Source: Candidatus Poribacteria bacterium | GTDB lineage: Bacteria; Poribacteria; WGA-4E; PCPOR2b | Direction of reading: 5' to 3' | Length of the DNA: 64,000 nucleotides | Assembly (NCBI GenBank): GCA_003635265.1 | Contig: PYIZ01000053.1 | Coordinates: 124,001-188,000, forward strand | Shown: positions 1 through 8,137 of the stretch, one piece after another | Position numbering within the stretch: position 1 is the stretch's first letter | Layout of the letters: each line of letters begins with the position of its first letter | Notes under the pieces: model-generated | The model's database searches: none | Seen by the model: only the letters and a program-made list of their open reading frames with translations | Told to the model about the DNA's origin: nothing | Made by a program: the position numbers and the translations under genes

Positions 1-665
1 TGATGAACGTAACAATAGATCAACGATTTGCGCGGTTTATCCGATCTATTTGCGACGAAGCCGTGCCACATCGCATGAGGAAAAATAGCCATATCACCCG
101 CCTCCACACACAGCGGCAATGCTTCGGGGATATACGGTCCATCCTCGAATCCACCGTCTGGAAAGAGGCGGTTGTGGCTGCCGGGGACGACCGTGAAATT
201 ACCCATATCCGGTTCAGGCAAATCGGTCAGGAAATATTGGAATTTGATCTGGAACGGCAGACTACTTTCACTCACCCGTATCTGTCGCATCGCCTGACCG
301 CCATCTGTGTGCAACAACCCTTTCCCTTCGGGGTCTGTCGGTCGGACAATGATCTCGGACATACTCAGATGTATGTAAGGACTCATCAACTCAAGCACGA
401 TTGGAAACGTCGCGGGATGATCCATCAAATCAACAAAGATGTCGTGATCCTCCATGACGTTTCGCCGATCTAGCCCTGCGTCCGGCTTCACATCGGGTTG
501 TTGGAGATGGTCCTCGTACATCTGATCAACGATGGCTGTCAGGTTCTCGACCTCCTCCGAAGATAGGATGCCTTTCATAACCAGATAGCCATCTTCCTTC
601 CACTGCTGTTTCTGTTTGTCAGTTAAGACACTTTCCTGTCCTTCAATTAACGGGGCTAGGTCCAT
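1..665 (-). CDS. Phytanoyl-CoA dioxygenase (PhyH) family protein, 3' part cut by window edge
   Basis: Reading from ATG at 665-663, the minus strand is open to the window edge (221 codons). An AAGGAGG ribosome site lies 5-8 bases upstream. The protein carries HTDGG around residue 110, the HxD iron ligands of non-haem Fe(II)/2-oxoglutarate oxygenases. Further on it has VVPGSHNRLFP and MWHGFVANRSDKPRKSL, which supply the distal His and the Arg that binds 2-oxoglutarate in the PhyH family. The natural C-terminus lies outside the window. The substrate cannot be read from sequence: PhyH members hydroxylate lipids, amino acids or small metabolites. A second, distant PhyH gene sits at 1188 on the other strand. 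Confidence 0.85.
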   Translation of the reverse strand, partial: MDLAPLIEGQESVLTDKQKQQWKEDGYLVMKGILSSEEVENLTAIVDQMYEDHLQQPDVKPDAGLDRRNVMEDHDIFVDLMDHPATFPIVLELMSPYIHLSMSEIIVRPTDPEGKGLLHTDGGQAMRQIRVSESSLPFQIKFQYFLTDLPEPDMGNFTVVPGSHNRLFPDGGFEDGPYIPEALPLCVEAGDMAIFPHAMWHGFVANRSDKPRKSLIYCYVH

Positions 666-743
666 GCTGACCTCCTTGAAAGATCTCTCAAAATATATAT
701 TGACTCAAACATCTAACGACATGACGGATTATTGCCGTTTCAT

Positions 744-1028
744 TTAACAGTCGCACGGCGTAGATTCGCACTTAGGACAGCCAGCTGCGTAAATTTTTGC
801 AGCTTCAGTGAGATCAACACCAAGCAAACTAGCGAGCGTTGACATCCACGCAAACACATCGGCGAACTCAGCCCGGAGCCGTTCTATATCCCGTTGTTCA
901 CGCCGAATCTCTTTGGCAAGTTCGCCAACCTCCTCAGTGAACCAAACAAACGTGCCCTCTACACCGCGTTCAGCATCTCGATTATAATAAATGCGTTCGA
1001 TAAGTTTTTGAAATTCCTGAATAGTCAT
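744..1028 (-). CDS. MazG-like nucleotide pyrophosphohydrolase
   Basis: A 94-residue all-alpha protein. It shows the MazG/all-alpha NTP-PPase signature EEVGELAKEI (EExxE) followed about 20 residues later by EFADVFAW (ExxD), which coordinate Mg2+. Family members hydrolyse (d)NTPs to NMP and pyrophosphate, usually for house-cleaning. The C-terminus ends in a Cys-rich tail, CPKCESTPCDC, which could bind metal and is not part of the MazG fold. The frame stays open to 1214, but that extension would overlap the start of the divergent PhyH gene and has no family similarity. The internal ATG at 1028, directly before TIQEFQ, is therefore preferred. Confidence 0.82.
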   Translation of the reverse strand: MTIQEFQKLIERIYYNRDAERGVEGTFVWFTEEVGELAKEIRREQRDIERLRAEFADVFAWMSTLASLLGVDLTEAAKIYAAGCPKCESTPCDC

Positions 1029-1187
1029 TATGGGTTCCCCAAAATACACTTCCGATTTAATTTCACATCGTGTATACTTTGACGGATAGCGATCGGCGCA
1101 TTTTCCTGTAGGAGGGATCTCCGAATCCCGACGCTGTATAGCAGACATCAAAGGGGTATCTATACTAAAAAAGAGGTTATACAAATT

Positions 1188-2000
1188 ATGGCAAACGACC
1201 GCACATGGCCTCATCTCAAAAGAGATTTAAGATTCTATCCGTCTAAATGCGAACAGCCACGTCGGCTTTCCCAAGAACAGATCGAATCGTACAATCAGAA
1301 CGGCTACCTGAAAGGGTTTCGCATCTTCAGTGACGAGGAAACGGATGCGAACCAACAATATCTCGACAAATTACTCGCGAATCTCGAACCCGAAAAAAAT
1401 AGCTACTCAATCAACGGCTATCATAAACACTGCCAAGGTCTCTACGACCTCGTAGTGAATCCAATCATCTTGGAATACGTTCAGGATCTGCTCGGACCGA
1501 ACTTTGTCTGCTGGGGAACACACTACTTCTGCAAGATGCCCGGCGATGGAAAAACGGTCTCATGGCATCAGGACGCGCATTACTGGCCCCTAACCCCCTC
1601 AAAGACTGTCACTGTGTGGCTTGCCATCGACGATGCGGATGTCGAAAACGCCTGTATGCAATTTATTCCCGGATCCCATCGCCGCGGAGAATTAAAACAC
1701 CATGCCAGCGATCCCGCTGAGGACAATGTGCTATACCGAACCGCCGAAGCCACAGAAATTCGCGCTGAACCCGTTCATATCGAGTTGAAAGCCGGTGAAA
1801 TTTCCCTGCATTCTGACCTATTGCTGCACGGTTCTCCACGGAATAACTCCAACCGTCGCCGTTGCGGGTTGACAATGCGCTACGCTTCGACCGATGTGAT
1901 CGCTCACGAAAGGTGGAACAAGAGCAGCATCCTCTGTTGTGGCGTAGATGCCGACAAAAATTGGGCGAACATTCAGCGCCCTGAGGAAGAGATTGTATGA
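1188..2000 (+). CDS. Phytanoyl-CoA dioxygenase (PhyH) family protein
   Basis: A complete 270-residue Fe(II)/2-oxoglutarate-dependent oxygenase. The motif VSWHQDAHYW (about residue 125) gives the HxD pair. FIPGSHRRGE follows, then LLLHGSPRNNSNRRRCGLTMRY with the distal His and the 2-oxoglutarate Arg. The N-terminal segment LSQEQIESYNQNGYLKGFRIF is the usual opening of bacterial PhyH proteins. AGAGG lies about 13 bases upstream of the ATG. The substrate is unknown. It is divergent from the MazG gene with a short shared upstream region. The family is often expanded in Poribacteria, which fits the context but does not prove the taxon. Confidence 0.88.
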   Translation: MANDRTWPHLKRDLRFYPSKCEQPRRLSQEQIESYNQNGYLKGFRIFSDEETDANQQYLDKLLANLEPEKNSYSINGYHKHCQGLYDLVVNPIILEYVQDLLGPNFVCWGTHYFCKMPGDGKTVSWHQDAHYWPLTPSKTVTVWLAIDDADVENACMQFIPGSHRRGELKHHASDPAEDNVLYRTAEATEIRAEPVHIELKAGEISLHSDLLLHGSPRNNSNRRRCGLTMRYASTDVIAHERWNKSSILCCGVDADKNWANIQRPEEEIV

Positions 2001-2211
2001 AAGTTCAACGTCAACTCCGAGTTCGACTCAATAGAAATGCACTAAGGCGTGGATACGCCATCGCAAATCAACGCTATCTTAGCAAAAACATACCGCGTTG
2101 TCAAGCCAGATTTGGGGAATGCCCCTGCTGATATCTTTCATTGTTGCGATCTCCTGCCTATCGTCCGATACAATGAGTGAATGAACTCATGAACCAAATA
2201 AAGGAGTTACC

Positions 2212-4698
2212 ATGAAATTCTCGCTTGCTCGTTTTCTGGTCTTCTCGTTTTCCCGTCTTCCCGTCTTCCTAGTCGCGGCAACCCTTCTCATAACCACCAC
2301 CGCCTACGCTCAGGTCGTCAACATCCCCGACCCAAACCTCAGGGGTGCTATCACGGAGGCATTGGAACTGCCTGCCAACACGCCCATCACCCAGCAAGAC
2401 ATGCTGCAACTCATGACTCTTGACATTCGGGGCAGCAGTATAGCTGACCTAACCGGACTGAAATATGCTGTCAATCTAGAGGTCTTGTATTCAATGAACA
2501 ATCAGATTACAGACATATCCCCACTCGCCAATTTAACAAACCTAATGTATTTATACCTAGGCGATAATGCCTTGGAAACTATTGAACCGTTAGCAGGTTT
2601 GATTAACTTGCGGGTATTAGACCTGTATAATACCGGAGTAAAAGATATTACGCCGCTCGCCAATCTCACTGCATTGGAATCGCTGGTGCTAGTTAGCAAT
2701 ATGATTGTGGATTTAAGCCCGCTCGTTGGATTAAAGAACCTCAAGCGACTGCGGATCGCCGAAAACCCTATTGGTGACTTTACTCCCCTGCTTGAACTTG
2801 AAGGGGTTGAACTAGACTTAGAAATTGATCTCACCCGGTTAGACCAACTGCACCTTGTCGTAGAAGTACCTGACTCTAACTTAAGACAAGCGATTCGAGA
2901 AGCGCTGTCTCTCCCTGATGGAGTCCCCCTTACTCAATTCGACATATTGCACCTCACGAATCTAAAAGCTTGGCAACGAGATATTAACGACCTCACTGGA
3001 CTCCAATACGCCACAAATTTAGAGAACCTACATCTATGGGAAAATCAAATTCAAGATGTTACCCCACTTGCCAACTTAACCAAACTCACGGAGTTAAACC
3101 TTGCTTATAACGCCGTTGAATCCGTTGCACCGATAGCAGGATTGATAAATTTACAAAGATTGAACCTGACCATCAATCGTGTCCAAGACATCACGCCACT
3201 TGCGAACCTTATCAATCTGGAGTTTCTCTATATCCGTGAAAACCTCGTTACCGACATCACACCCATCCAAGGGTTAAATTTCATTGAATTCCAGTATGAT
3301 GAAGTCTGCGATATATCCCCTATCGCTCCCCCGGTCAGAGAGCGGATGGAAAATCGCAGCTTCCCCTCAATCTTTGCTTGGGGTGGCAGTCATAAGACGC
3401 TTGAATTAGACCATCTGACACCCAACCAACGCGCTGCCCTTCATGATCTCGATTTTGGTGTCTGGTTCTCATTCAGTTGGGATCAAACCCCAACAGAACC
3501 CTTTGAGGGCATCGCCACCTCACTAGCTGGCAATCTTTCCTATTCCCGAGAGACCCACCGACAACGTCTTGACCTAAACCCTAACATGCTCGTTTTGTTT
3601 ACTGTCGGTTTCCACAGTCATTATTCAGATGACGCGTATCCCCCCGATTCTGACTACTTTCTGAGAGATGAAAACGGCGAAATTATCAGAAGAGACACCG
3701 GCAGCCCCAACATCAATTTCTTAAACCCCGAAGTCCAAGATCTGCTTGTAAAGCGCATCATTGCTGTCGAGCGGTGTGGGCTTTACGATGGTGTTATGAT
3801 TGACCAGTTTGTTAATCATGGCGCTTGGGGAAGCCATATCTACGGCGTCACCGAGGAAGAAATTATCCAAGCATTTCTTAACATTTTTCGATCCGTCCGC
3901 GAGCAAACGCGCGACGACTTTCTTATACTTATCAATGCAAACAGAAGTAAAGCAACACGCTATACCGAGTATATCAACGGCACCTTCATGGAAACCGGTA
4001 GTGATAACGAGTATCTAACAGGTGTTCCCGGAGGATATACCCACGACGGACTCAAGGAAATCGAAAGCACCCTGTCATGGCACGAAGAAAATCTCCGTGC
4101 CCCACAGATTAACTGTCTCGAAGGATGGGGCATCCCCGCTGAACCGCCCGATAGTCCAGAGAACCGACGCTGGATGCGGGTTATGACAACCCTCAGCCTC
4201 ACCCATTCCGATGGCTATGTCATGTATGATACCGGCTGGGGCGCGGTAGCCGTCTGTCCTGAGTGTCCCTATGTGTGGGGAGTTGCTCATGAACATATAT
4301 GGTACGATTTCTGGGACGCCGACCTCGGTCGTCCCGTCGGTTCCAAAGCCCAACACCACCAAAACATCAATGGACTCTTTAGCCGCGAGTTCACAAACGG
4401 CTGGGCGGTCTATAACCGCAGTGGGGAACCCCAAACTATCACACTGACCACATCTGCTACCCCCGTCTCCGATAGGGGAAATAACGCTGCGTCCCCAACA
4501 CATCTGCTACCCGACCTCGACGGCGAAATCTATCTTAAGGTCAAAAGCCCCTACGATCTCAACGGCGATGGGAACGTCAACATCTTAGATCTGCTCCAAG
4601 TCGCCAACAACCTCGGCAAATCTGACCCTGACCTCAATGGTGATGGTGTCGTCAACATCCTCGATCTAGTTTTCGTTACACAACACTTTAGCCAATGA
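2212..4698 (+). CDS. Secreted leucine-rich-repeat / glycosidase-like / dockerin protein
   Basis: An 828-residue exported protein starting after AAGGAG. It has a signal peptide (about residues 1-34, ending TTAYA). Two blocks of internalin-type leucine-rich repeats follow (about 60-195 and 225-355, with recurring DITPLANLT units). Each block is preceded by the same cap, V-P-D-x-N-L-R-x-A-I-x-E-A-L, so the LRR half looks internally duplicated. Residues about 375-700 form a TIM-barrel-like region (FAWGGSHKTLELD, YDGVMIDQF, TLSLTHSDGYVMY) resembling the hypothetical glycosyl hydrolase GHL15 group. The C-terminus has two DLNGDGxVNILDL units, a dockerin type I-like Ca2+-binding pair. Binding partners and glycan are unknown. 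Confidence 0.8.
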   Translation: MKFSLARFLVFSFSRLPVFLVAATLLITTTAYAQVVNIPDPNLRGAITEALELPANTPITQQDMLQLMTLDIRGSSIADLTGLKYAVNLEVLYSMNNQITDISPLANLTNLMYLYLGDNALETIEPLAGLINLRVLDLYNTGVKDITPLANLTALESLVLVSNMIVDLSPLVGLKNLKRLRIAENPIGDFTPLLELEGVELDLEIDLTRLDQLHLVVEVPDSNLRQAIREALSLPDGVPLTQFDILHLTNLKAWQRDINDLTGLQYATNLENLHLWENQIQDVTPLANLTKLTELNLAYNAVESVAPIAGLINLQRLNLTINRVQDITPLANLINLEFLYIRENLVTDITPIQGLNFIEFQYDEVCDISPIAPPVRERMENRSFPSIFAWGGSHKTLELDHLTPNQRAALHDLDFGVWFSFSWDQTPTEPFEGIATSLAGNLSYSRETHRQRLDLNPNMLVLFTVGFHSHYSDDAYPPDSDYFLRDENGEIIRRDTGSPNINFLNPEVQDLLVKRIIAVERCGLYDGVMIDQFVNHGAWGSHIYGVTEEEIIQAFLNIFRSVREQTRDDFLILINANRSKATRYTEYINGTFMETGSDNEYLTGVPGGYTHDGLKEIESTLSWHEENLRAPQINCLEGWGIPAEPPDSPENRRWMRVMTTLSLTHSDGYVMYDTGWGAVAVCPECPYVWGVAHEHIWYDFWDADLGRPVGSKAQHHQNINGLFSREFTNGWAVYNRSGEPQTITLTTSATPVSDRGNNAASPTHLLPDLDGEIYLKVKSPYDLNGDGNVNILDLLQVANNLGKSDPDLNGDGVVNILDLVFVTQHFSQ

Positions 4699-4785
4699 TA
4701 TTAGGGATGTTTAGTTCTCCTGTAAGTCGAAGATTCCTCCGATTCCTCGGATCCTCGGAACGGAATTGGACTCGCCCCGCAGTTT

Positions 4786-4807
4786 GTAGTAGCGCAATTC
4801 ATTGCGC
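4786..4807 (+). repeat. REP-like palindrome, GTAG head, stem class GCGCAAT
   Basis: GTAG, then TA, then the perfect palindrome GCGCAATTCATTGCGC. An almost identical copy lies at 29766-29787. It sits between the LRR gene and the IsrB-like element, in a stretch that also holds short TCCGAT/ATCGGA-type palindromes. Confidence 0.65.
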
Positions 4808-4973
4808 GTTCCTATACTAGTTGAGCACCAGCGAAATTCCGCCTGCCTGCTCTCGGCTTGTCGGAGTCCCGATCTATCGAGGATCTTTCGGGTAGGGATT
4901 TCTAAGTCCCGACCTGTTACTCAGGAAAGGAGAAAATCGAAAACGAAATAGCCCTAAGATTTGGGGAAAACCC

Positions 4974-5002
4974 TTGACAAAAAGGCGGGAGTCTGTTACG
5001 AT
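4974..5002 (+). promoter_or_regulatory. Candidate sigma70-type promoter for the omega-RNA/IsrB-like unit
   Basis: TTGACA at 4974-4979 and TACGAT at 4997-5002 are separated by 17 bases, followed by a T-run. Transcription would start near 5009, so it would cover the structured region from 5056 and the nuclease gene. This is a sequence match only. Confidence 0.5.
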
Positions 5003-5055
5003 TTTTTTTCTCTAAATGACCTGCCTCTACTATGAAAGGACATCAGAGTCAATAA

Positions 5056-5232
5056 CCCCGCCCTGAAGGGCGAGGCTCCGACCTGTCGGAGTTAAACCGT
5101 TGACTAGACGATTATATCGCGGGTCTAAGGCATGGCAGCCTAACTGATGTTTCGGGTGCTCCCCAAGCCTGAATCCACTCTGATTCCGTGATGTCGATGG
5201 GGCAATACACACACCCGCAGGAGTGATTTACA
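5056..5232 (+). ncRNA. Candidate omega-RNA scaffold upstream of IsrB-like gene
   Basis: This 177-base non-coding stretch directly upstream of the nuclease start is strongly foldable. It begins with a hairpin around GCCC-TGAA-GGGC (5056-5075), then CTCCG-6nt-CGGAG (5076-5091). A three-tier stem-loop follows: CGGGTG 5153-5158 pairs with CACCCG 5212-5217, CCCC 5161-5164 with GGGG 5199-5202, and GAATC 5171-5175 with GATTC 5182-5186. IscB/IsrB proteins are known to use an omega-RNA encoded just 5' of the ORF, with the guide at its 5' end. By analogy the guide would be the flanking DNA just left of 5056. The boundaries are estimates. Confidence 0.6.
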
Positions 5233-6240
5233 ATGCTTGTTCCTGTCGTTGACAAAAAGCGTAACCCACTAATGCCGACCACACCCGCACGGGCAAGGAA
5301 GTGGGTGAAGTCGGGGAAAGCCACACCGTTTTTTCGGAATGGCGTATTCTGCGTGCGGTTGAATGTCGAACCCTCTGGCACCCAAACACAAGATATAGCC
5401 GTTGGGATTGACCCCGGTAGCAAGAAAGAAGGGTTCACTGTTAAGTCAGAGAAATCGACATATCTGAATGTACAAGCCGACGCTCATAATAAGGTTAGCA
5501 AAAAAGTTGAAACCCGTCGTCAATTGAGACGGGGTAGACGGTCACGTAAATGTCCGAATCGGAAGCACCGCACCAACCGCATGGCGAATAAGCAACGGCT
5601 ACCCGCCGGCACACGGACACGGTGGGATTGGAAACTCCGCATCCTCAACTGGCTGTCCACGATGTTTCCGATAACGCATGTCTGTATTGAGGATATCAAG
5701 ACACAGACGCGGCAGGGTGCCCGTAATTGGAACGAGTCTTTTAGCCCCCTTGAGGTGGGCAAGCAATGGTTCTACACCGAAATCCAGAAACGTTGGATAT
5801 TGGTCACACTAAGAGGTTTTGAAACAAAGGCAATTCGTGATTCGCTCGGACTCCAGAAGTCTGGCAATAAGATGTCGAACGACTTCAATGCCCATTGCGT
5901 AGACTCATGGTGCTTGGCATATCATGTCATCGGAAGCAATACAGACCAAGTGGACAATACTTGTGTGTTTTATGTCAGTCCGATACCCATTGCACGGCGG
6001 CAATTGCACAGACAGAATCCACAGAAGGGTGGCAGACGCCCACGCTACGGCGGTACAATGTGCAATGGCATAGCCAAGAACACGCTGGTAAAGCATGTAA
6101 CATACGGGTTGACGCGTGTTAGCGGATATATGGAGAAAAAAGGGTATTCTCTATACGCGTTGGGGGGCAAACGTCTCACTCAGTCTGCCAAACGCGAGAA
6201 TTTCAAAGTTCTCACACGATTAAACTTTAACTATATCTAA
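5233..6240 (+). CDS. IsrB/IscB-like RuvC nuclease (RRXRR domain, no HNH)
   Basis: A 335-residue protein starting at ATG after AGGAG (5219-5223). The N-terminus has the PLMP motif (KKRNPLMPTTPARARKWV) that defines the IscB/IsrB group. The split RuvC fold follows: RuvC-I GIDPGSKKEGF (Asp), an Arg-rich bridge helix RRQLRRGRRSRKCPNRKHR, RuvC-II HVCIEDIKT (Glu) and RuvC-III HCVDSW (Asp). All three catalytic acids are present. There is no HNH domain between RuvC-II and III, and the length fits IsrB (about 350) better than IscB. Known IsrB is an omega-RNA-guided nickase; that activity is inferred here. A basic C-terminal region (about 240-335) may bind RNA. Confidence 0.82.
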   Translation: MLVPVVDKKRNPLMPTTPARARKWVKSGKATPFFRNGVFCVRLNVEPSGTQTQDIAVGIDPGSKKEGFTVKSEKSTYLNVQADAHNKVSKKVETRRQLRRGRRSRKCPNRKHRTNRMANKQRLPAGTRTRWDWKLRILNWLSTMFPITHVCIEDIKTQTRQGARNWNESFSPLEVGKQWFYTEIQKRWILVTLRGFETKAIRDSLGLQKSGNKMSNDFNAHCVDSWCLAYHVIGSNTDQVDNTCVFYVSPIPIARRQLHRQNPQKGGRRPRYGGTMCNGIAKNTLVKHVTYGLTRVSGYMEKKGYSLYALGGKRLTQSAKRENFKVLTRLNFNYI

Positions 6241-6298
6241 GAAGGAGCGCTGTTTCCTACCCGACTTAAAAGACGGGGGTTCCACAGCGAAGATTTCG

Positions 6299-7234
6299 AT
6301 GATTACCGAAAAAGTTCTAGGCGCGTATACCATCGTTGGAACACTTTCTCCAACTGAACAGGCAGATTGGTATCGCAAAGCAGTGGAAGAATGGAATATC
6401 AACACCTTTGAAGTCCCAATTCTGGCGGGTGTGCCGGTAGTGCCGGAAGTCGTTGACGTACTCACCGAGCTGTCCGCTTCGATTGTGGCAACCTTTGTGG
6501 CGCAGTGGGCAACAGCTGGGCAGAAGAACCCCGTATACGGTTTGTCCTCATTGGACGAATCGTCTCGTCAAACAGCACTGGTGGATACCTGCTCATCATT
6601 GCAGCAATGTAGGACGTTATCCGAGGCTGGGGTCCGTGTCCGCAATGTCTTCGTGCACACTGGGGGACGCTCCGGGGAAACTATCCCGCACGCCATCGCA
6701 TTCCATAAAAGTTTGACTCATTTGCACGAATTGGCTGCTGCTATTCTGCCAGATACCACGCTATCGGTAGAAGTGACGGATAGCCTTCCCTCCGACCATC
6801 CAATACCATTTCCCGCAGCCAAGAAGGCTTCATTGACGTTGAGCGATCTTATCCAAATTCTATCCGTCGTCAACCGAGAGAGCACATCAAGAAATCCCAT
6901 CGCGCTCATGGTGAATTGGGGACGCCTGCTGGTCAATGGCGACGTGCCACTATCCAGCCTAAATCAGATACTGGAATCGGATGTGCCGCTGTCAGGTGTG
7001 ATTCTGTCCGGTGCCGGTCATTCAGCGGATGGATTCATGGACTCCCACAACTCCCATCTCGATCCCCAAAGTGGTTTTACTGAAGAAGATGCAATGTCTT
7101 GCGCTTCTGTGCTAGCTTCAAGTTCTCAACCGATATTTCTTGGCACAAAATGTAGCACCGCCAAAGGAGACGAAGAGTTGCCAGTCGGAACCGTATTGGC
7201 TGCACAGGCGGAGTTGCTCAACAAGGCTAACTAA
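6299..7234 (+). CDS. Putative TIM-barrel sugar isomerase/epimerase-like protein (DUF4862-like)
   Basis: A 311-residue cytoplasmic protein. Its opening (VLGAYTIVGTLSPTEQADWYRKAVEEWNI), its FEVPIL strand and the later LMVNWGRL and GVILSGAGHS strands suggest a (beta/alpha)8 barrel. They recall DUF4862 proteins, which are annotated as xylose-isomerase-like. I cannot assign a substrate. The stop overlaps the start of the HAD phosphatase by one base (TAATG), so the two are probably co-translated and may act on the same sugar phosphate. The start lies only about 20 bases after the IsrB element, and no good ribosome site is visible, consistent with a disturbed leader. Confidence 0.55.
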   Translation: MITEKVLGAYTIVGTLSPTEQADWYRKAVEEWNINTFEVPILAGVPVVPEVVDVLTELSASIVATFVAQWATAGQKNPVYGLSSLDESSRQTALVDTCSSLQQCRTLSEAGVRVRNVFVHTGGRSGETIPHAIAFHKSLTHLHELAAAILPDTTLSVEVTDSLPSDHPIPFPAAKKASLTLSDLIQILSVVNRESTSRNPIALMVNWGRLLVNGDVPLSSLNQILESDVPLSGVILSGAGHSADGFMDSHNSHLDPQSGFTEEDAMSCASVLASSSQPIFLGTKCSTAKGDEELPVGTVLAAQAELLNKAN

Positions 7235-8088
7235 TGATGACAAAATATAAACTGATCGCCTTGGACATTGACGGCACACTCGCCGATTCAAACGGAAGAA
7301 TTACAACGCGTACAAAGGAAGCTGTACATTCGGTCGCTCAAACAGGCGCAACCGTCGTCGTTGCTACCGGACGACGGTTCATCACCGCAAAACCCAGGGT
7401 TTTACAACTTGATTTCTCAGACTTGCTGCTGGCGGCACACAACGGTGCAATTCTAAAACGGCTCAACGGCGAGCTGCTTCACCACCAACTGCTGTCCTGT
7501 GCCGTTGCGAAACAGGTTGTCCAGATATCGAAGGACCTTGGACTCCGACCCGTTGTTTTTGAAGGAACGCAAGATTCAGCCAATCTCTATGTTGAGGACT
7601 ATGGCGACGAGCTTGATGCTTGGGAACGTGGATATCTTCAGGAAAATGCGGCTCACCTGAAATGGGTCAATAATCTTGCAACCGATCTGCCGGGCGACGT
7701 GATTGAAGTGATCTCTGTCGTTCCCGCAGAAAAGGCGCATAAGATCGCCGAAATTTTTCAGACGCGCCTAAATGGCCAAGTTAAACCAATCCTTGTAATC
7801 ATCAATAACGGACGGCACGCCTTTCTCGGCCTCTCACACGCAACGGTAGGCAAAGATCTACCGTTACGCTACCTTGCCGAACACATGAAGATAATGCCAT
7901 CAGAAATCCTCGCAATTGGAGACAACTATAACGATCTGGACATGTTACAGTTCGCCGGAACGGCTGTAATCATGGAGAATGCCGACGAAGCGCTTAAACA
8001 ACACGGATTCTACGTGACCGCCTCGAACGATGCAGATGGCGTCGCAGCAGCTTTAGAACGGTTTGTGTTGGGCGGAGATGCTGTCTGA
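7234..8088 (+). CDS. Cof-type HAD-IIB phosphatase
   Basis: A 284-residue HAD-superfamily hydrolase. Motif I ALDIDGTLAD (nucleophile and general-acid Asp) is at residue 10. Motif II is VVATGRR. A C2-type cap domain occupies about 85-190. Motif III/IV is the terminal pair K (VGKDLPLRYL) and GDNYNDLDML. These are the hallmarks of Cof/YidA-type sugar- or nucleotide-phosphate phosphatases. It overlaps the preceding TIM-barrel gene by one base, which suggests a two-gene operon. The substrate is not predictable; broad specificity is common in this family. Confidence 0.88.
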   Translation: MMTKYKLIALDIDGTLADSNGRITTRTKEAVHSVAQTGATVVVATGRRFITAKPRVLQLDFSDLLLAAHNGAILKRLNGELLHHQLLSCAVAKQVVQISKDLGLRPVVFEGTQDSANLYVEDYGDELDAWERGYLQENAAHLKWVNNLATDLPGDVIEVISVVPAEKAHKIAEIFQTRLNGQVKPILVIINNGRHAFLGLSHATVGKDLPLRYLAEHMKIMPSEILAIGDNYNDLDMLQFAGTAVIMENADEALKQHGFYVTASNDADGVAAALERFVLGGDAV

Positions 8089-8137
8089 TAAAGATCTACC
8101 ACGTCCCGAGGCTTTATCTTCAAATTGAGGTTATGAC

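Larger units (their letters stand above)
5056..6279 (+). mobile_element. IS200/IS605-like element carrying an IsrB-like gene, no transposase
   Basis: The gene is bracketed by end-like hairpins. On the left is the GCCCTGAAGGGC hairpin (5056-5075). On the right is CCCGACTT-AA-AAGACGGGGG (6260-6279), just after the stop codon and followed by GTTCC. Such sub-terminal hairpins mark IS200/IS605-group ends. No Y1 transposase (tnpA) is present, so the element would depend on a transposase in trans. The right end lies about 20 bases before the start codon of the next gene (6299), so insertion probably replaced that gene's original leader. Exact ends are not established. Confidence 0.6.

Noticed and set aside
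3-473. Plus-strand open frame at the left edge
   Set aside because: It is antisense to a clear PhyH gene with conserved iron-binding residues and a strong ribosome site.
5233-6240. TnpB/Cas12-like protein
   Set aside because: The PLMP and RRXRR motifs and the order of RuvC parts place it in the IscB/IsrB group, not TnpB, which has a C-terminal zinc finger between RuvC-II and III.
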